Shown here in pieces: positions 20,695-23,781 of a DNA stretch of 23,781 nucleotides. Below the pieces are notes generated by a model. It was given only the letters and a program-made list of their open reading frames with translations, made no database searches and had not been told where the DNA came from. The stretch spans positions 936 to 24,716 of the forward strand of contig DKZA01000013.1 of NCBI GenBank assembly GCA_002492525.1, written 5' to 3'. The position numbers and the translations under genes were made by a program. Positions within the stretch are counted from its first letter, which is position 1; each line of letters starts with the position of its first letter. The DNA comes from Lachnospiraceae bacterium UBA7086 (GTDB lineage: Bacteria > Bacillota > Clostridia > Lachnospirales > Lachnospiraceae).

Positions 20695-21744
20695 ATGGCG
20701 GAATATACACAGAACAACAATGGAAACGTGGAATATTTTAATTCTAACGGGACGAAGAAGAAAAATAAAAAAGATAAGAAAAAAACTCCCAGATTTGGTC
20801 TGGTGTTAGGGGCTCTTGTAGTTGTGGCAGTTTTTTTCCTGTTTAATTGTATGGTGGTGACCAGACAGGATCAGTTTAAACTGATAAGACAGTTTGGCCG
20901 CGTAGACAGAGTGGTGACAGTGCCGGGACTCAGCTTTAAGATTCCCTTTATTGAATCGGTGGATACAGTGCCGAAAGAACTTTTGATTTATGACCTGCCG
21001 GCGTCCGACGTGATTACTTCCGATAAGAAGACCATGATTGTGGACAGCTATGTTCTCTGGCATGTGACAGATCCCTTGAAATTTGCACAGACATTAAGCT
21101 GTTCGGTGAGTAATGCGGAGGGGCGTATTGATGCCATTGTCTACAATGCAGCTAAAAACACAATTTCCAATATGAAGCAGGATGAGGTCATCAGGAGCCG
21201 GGACGGTAAGATGACCATTACCGTGGCGGAAGTGGAAGATGATATAACAGGCAATGATTTAAATCTTTCCGAAGAGGAAGAGGTCATTGAGATCACCTCT
21301 TTGACGGAAGAAATCATGGGTCAGATCAATCATGTGGAAGAACAGTACGGTATTGAAATCGTGGCAGTGGAAGTGAAGAAATTAGACTTGCCGGATGATA
21401 ATAAACAGGCTGTCTATAATCGTATGATTTCAGAGCGTGGAAATATTGCGGCCCAGTATACGGCAGAAGGTAAATCAGAGGCTAAGAAGATAGAAAATAC
21501 CACTGACAAAGAGGTATCTATCATGCTTTCCGATGCCAAAGCAAAGGCAGAAGCAATCATTGCCGAAGGGGAAGCGGAATATATGCGGATTTTGTCGGAT
21601 GCTTATTCCGATCCGGAAAAGACGGATTTTTATTCTTTTGTACGAGCCCTGGATGCGCTGGAAGAAAGTATGGTCGGAGATAATAAGACCGTGATTTTAT
21701 CCGACGATTCTCCGATTGCCCAGATTTTTAACGGGAGATACTGA
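20695..21744 (+). CDS. hflC: HflC, SPFH/band-7 membrane protein
   Basis: A 349-residue partner of HflK. After a Lys-rich cytoplasmic start (KKKNKKDKKK) comes a membrane segment (about 36-54), then the SPFH domain (VVTRQDQFKLIRQFG..VPGLSFKIPFIE) and an Ala/Glu-rich helix (KAKAEAIIAEGEAEY) near the end. Between about residues 160 and 210 it carries an acidic stretch (EVEDDITGNDLNLSEEEEV) that I do not expect in E. coli HflC. The ATG at 20695 is chosen over TTG 20689 because GGGGAGGA lies seven bases upstream. Three bases separate it from the hflK stop, so translation is coupled. Confidence 0.9.
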   Translation: MAEYTQNNNGNVEYFNSNGTKKKNKKDKKKTPRFGLVLGALVVVAVFFLFNCMVVTRQDQFKLIRQFGRVDRVVTVPGLSFKIPFIESVDTVPKELLIYDLPASDVITSDKKTMIVDSYVLWHVTDPLKFAQTLSCSVSNAEGRIDAIVYNAAKNTISNMKQDEVIRSRDGKMTITVAEVEDDITGNDLNLSEEEEVIEITSLTEEIMGQINHVEEQYGIEIVAVEVKKLDLPDDNKQAVYNRMISERGNIAAQYTAEGKSEAKKIENTTDKEVSIMLSDAKAKAEAIIAEGEAEYMRILSDAYSDPEKTDFYSFVRALDALEESMVGDNKTVILSDDSPIAQIFNGRY

Positions 21745-21777
21745 TAAAACTTTCCAAGATAGAAGGGGAGAATATTT

Positions 21778-22638
21778 ATGAACATTGATACTTTTTTTGC
21801 TACACTGGATTCTTATTTTGAGAAGAATGAAACAGACAAGATTGATACTTTTCTGGTTTCTTCCTTGTCACAGGCCAAGGAAGAGGAAGATTATGCGGCT
21901 TATATTTCCATCTGTAATGAGATGATCGGGTTTTATCGCAGTACCTCTGCTTTTGAAAAAGCTTATGTAGCGGCAGAAGATGTGCTTCTTTTGATGGAAG
22001 AACTGAAACTGGATCATACGGAGCACTTTGCTACCACGCTCTTAAATGCTGCTACCGCTTATCGTGCTGCCGGGGATTATGCTCATGCGCTGCGTTTTTA
22101 TAGACAGGCGCTTCAGATTTATGAGGGTATTATCCCTCCGGAGGACTATAGGTACGCCGGACTGTACAATAATATGAGTATTCTGTTGGAGAAAATGGAT
22201 GAAAATGAGGAAGCGATTGCCTGTGCAAAGAAGGCACTTGCCATTATAGACAAGATAGAAGGCGGCGAAATACAGACGGCGGTGACACTCACCAATATGG
22301 CTTTGGTATATTTTAAACTTTCACAGCCAAAGGAAGCGAAAAGGCTGTTGGAACAGGCACTTTCTATTTTCGAGAAGGATGGAAAGGAATCCGACGAGCA
22401 TTACAGCGGTGCTCTGGCCGGGATGGGAGAGGCCTATTATCGCATGGAGGAGTATGTAAAAGCACTGGATTATTATGAGCATGCATTGGAAGAAGTGAAA
22501 TGCCATTATGGAGAGACTGTAAGTTATGGTGTTTTATGCGAAAACTGTGCGGCGGTTTGCGAGAAACTGGGCGATGCACAAAAACAGAAACAATATGTGG
22601 ATAAGGCCCGGGAAGTGATGGAGAAATTTAGCAGATGA
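21778..22638 (+). CDS. Tetratricopeptide-repeat protein
   Basis: A 286-residue all-helical protein with about five TPR units. Clear ones include TLLNAATAYRAAGDYAHALR (about 82-101), YNNMSILLEKMDENEEAIAC, TLTNMALVYFKLSQPKEAKR, GALAGMGEAYYRMEEYVKAL, and a last CAAVCEKLGDAQKQ. There is no signal peptide or enzyme motif, so it should act as a scaffold in the cytoplasm. AGAAGGGGAG precedes the ATG. It follows hflC by 33 bases and overlaps the next gene by ATGA (22635-22638), which points to a physical or functional partner in that DUF4037 protein. Confidence 0.85.
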   Translation: MNIDTFFATLDSYFEKNETDKIDTFLVSSLSQAKEEEDYAAYISICNEMIGFYRSTSAFEKAYVAAEDVLLLMEELKLDHTEHFATTLLNAATAYRAAGDYAHALRFYRQALQIYEGIIPPEDYRYAGLYNNMSILLEKMDENEEAIACAKKALAIIDKIEGGEIQTAVTLTNMALVYFKLSQPKEAKRLLEQALSIFEKDGKESDEHYSGALAGMGEAYYRMEEYVKALDYYEHALEEVKCHYGETVSYGVLCENCAAVCEKLGDAQKQKQYVDKAREVMEKFSR

Positions 22639-23591
22639 AAGGCTTGGAAGTAGCACAGAAATATTTTGAAACCTATGGAAGAAATATGCTTAAAGAGCAG
22701 TTCTCACAGATATTAGATCAGACGGCGGCAGGGCTTGTAGGCTATGGCTCTGAATGTCTTGGATTTGATGATGAAATATCCAAAGATCATGACTATGGGC
22801 CCTCTTTTTGTATTTGGCTGCCCAAGGAAATTTATAGAGAATATGGCGCCAGGATGCAGGCCGCATATGAGGCTCTGCCCAAGGAGTTTATGGGATTGTC
22901 AGGCCGTATGGAAGAAGAGCAGGGGAAAGGACGGGTAGGTGTTCTTTGTCTGGAATTCTTTTATGAAGAAATGATCGGGCGAGACAGTGTTCCAAAGACA
23001 GACGCTGAATGGCTTGCTATCCCGGAAGAAATGCTTGCCACTGCCGTAAACGGCAGGGTATTTGAAGACCGTCTCTTACGGTTTACGCAGATTCGGAAGG
23101 GTCTTCAGCAATACTATCCGCATGGCGTATGGATCAGAAAAATAGCAGACAGCATGGCGAAGGCCGCGCAGGCGGGACAGTATAACTATGCCCGCGCTAT
23201 GAAACGGGGAGAACGGATTGCTGCAGAACTGGCGCTTACGGAGTTTGTGAAAGAGAGTATGCATCTGGTTTATCTGTTGAACAAAACCTATGCTCCTTTT
23301 TATAAATGGATGCACCGAGGGATGCAAGATCTTGCAACCTGCGCTGAGATAGGCGATATGCTGGGGTTGCTTTATCAAATACCGGATCCGGCTGCGGCAT
23401 GGGAGGATGTTTCTTCCGGAGACTATGTGTATAATCTGAATACCAATGACGGAAGAGTCCTGATCATAGAAGCGGTCTGTAATATTTTGGTGCAGGAACT
23501 GAATGAACAGGGACTTTCTGACTTGCAGGATAATTTCCTGCAGAATCATATTCAGACGGTGTTGGAGAAAATGGCTGACTTGAAATTTTAA
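22635..23591 (+). CDS. DUF4037 protein, nucleotidyltransferase-like
   Basis: A 318-residue protein. Its N-terminal region has GYGSECLGFDDEISKDHDYG (about 36-55), the GS..G.DD..S.DHD.G pattern of DUF4037, related to the GSxxxG/DxD motif of minimal nucleotidyltransferases, followed by SFCIWLPKEIY. The C-terminal half is helical (WIRKIADSMAKAAQAGQYNY, KESMHLVYLLNKTYAPFYKW) and may hold the substrate. The reaction is not known to me; transfer of a nucleotide or phosphate group to a small molecule or protein is possible. Its start overlaps the TPR stop. The gene ends the operon; the A/T-rich repeats follow. Confidence 0.8.
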   Translation: MKGLEVAQKYFETYGRNMLKEQFSQILDQTAAGLVGYGSECLGFDDEISKDHDYGPSFCIWLPKEIYREYGARMQAAYEALPKEFMGLSGRMEEEQGKGRVGVLCLEFFYEEMIGRDSVPKTDAEWLAIPEEMLATAVNGRVFEDRLLRFTQIRKGLQQYYPHGVWIRKIADSMAKAAQAGQYNYARAMKRGERIAAELALTEFVKESMHLVYLLNKTYAPFYKWMHRGMQDLATCAEIGDMLGLLYQIPDPAAAWEDVSSGDYVYNLNTNDGRVLIIEAVCNILVQELNEQGLSDLQDNFLQNHIQTVLEKMADLKF

Positions 23592-23621
23592 ATTCCAGTG
23601 CAGAAGTAAATTCCACTGCAG
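23590..23621 (+). repeat. Direct repeat after the DUF4037 gene
   Basis: AAATTCCAGTGCAG (23590-23603) and AAATTCCACTGCAG (23608-23621) differ by one base. A related AAATTCCACCGGCAG occurs at 23757-23771. They start at the DUF4037 stop. Whether they are regulator sites or a small repeat family is unknown. Confidence 0.45.
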
Positions 23622-23673
23622 TTTAAAATTTATACGAAAATAGAGATTTTCAGAAGTCAAAATCCCGGATTTC

Positions 23674-23781
23674 TGTTATAATCAAGACAGCTTCTTACAA
23701 AATATCTGATTTTGGGGTATAGAAAACAGACCGCTGGAGAGTTAGTATGCCAGACTAAATTCCACCGGCAGCATGGTAAAA
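23674..23781 (+). promoter_or_regulatory. Extended -10 promoter and folded leader, cut off by the window end
   Basis: TGT followed by TATAAT (23677-23682) is an extended -10 without a good -35. About 50 bases downstream, CCGCTGGA..TTAGT pairs with ACTAA..TCCACCGG (23731-23746 with 23754-23768) around loop ATGCCAG, with a small internal loop. No start codon or gene is visible before the end. It may be the 5' leader of a gene outside the window. Confidence 0.4.

Noticed and set aside
23076..23660. 194-codon minus-strand frame over the DUF4037 gene
   Set aside because: The plus-strand gene has family motifs and coupling; the antisense frame has none.
23735..23781. THF or other known riboswitch, suggested by GGAGAGTTAG
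   Set aside because: Only the first few bases resemble the THF riboswitch; the conserved GCGTTAAGTG part is absent and the window ends.

Overview
The window looks like part of an anaerobic, spore-forming Bacillota chromosome, most likely Lachnospiraceae or a close clostridial relative. This is inferred from the gene content: a cotJ spore-coat operon, a group-B-type [FeFe] hydrogenase behind a Rex-like operator, DUF1292 and DUF5662 proteins, and strong AGGAGG-type ribosome binding sites. No rRNA, tRNA or CRISPR array was seen.

Region 1 (1 to about 4606) is the right-hand part of an integrated mobilizable element. It holds the tail of an IS200/IS605-type transposase with a highly structured IS right end, an XRE regulator behind three TTTGCAAA boxes, a small ORF, an oriT resembling that of pMV158, a MobV relaxase, a 60-residue protein and a large serine recombinase whose ribosome site lies in a hairpin. 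Immediately after the recombinase comes a junction inside cotJC: the spore-coat catalase gene is cut after its LTDIG codons, just before the metal-binding TEE..HLE region expected in the family. The other half of cotJC and the other end of the element must lie to the left of this window. This arrangement resembles the skin-type elements that interrupt sporulation genes and is the most interesting feature here.

Region 2 (4532 to 8562) holds the cotJA-cotJB-cotJC' operon on the minus strand, with a candidate sporulation-type promoter. Diverging from it is a two-gene ABC-2 system: an ATPase with a very acidic tail, and a permease fused to a GldG-like extracytoplasmic domain.

Region 3 (8569 to 14602) holds a minus-strand HD-domain protein, then hydrogenase, gltX and a UvrD/PcrA-like helicase packed head to tail behind a Rex-like operator. 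This facing group ends against a convergent DUF1292 gene.

Region 4 (14603 to 18675) holds a GH13 (glycogen-debranching-like) protein whose catalytic motifs are degraded, then DUF5662, a cysteine-rich 75-residue protein with a candidate sigma-K-like promoter, and trpS.

Region 5 (18744 to 23781) holds a minus-strand histidine phosphatase, then hflK-hflC, a TPR protein and a DUF4037 nucleotidyltransferase-like protein. It ends with a promoter-like site and a folded leader cut off by the window edge. All function calls come from reading motifs by eye; no database search was run.
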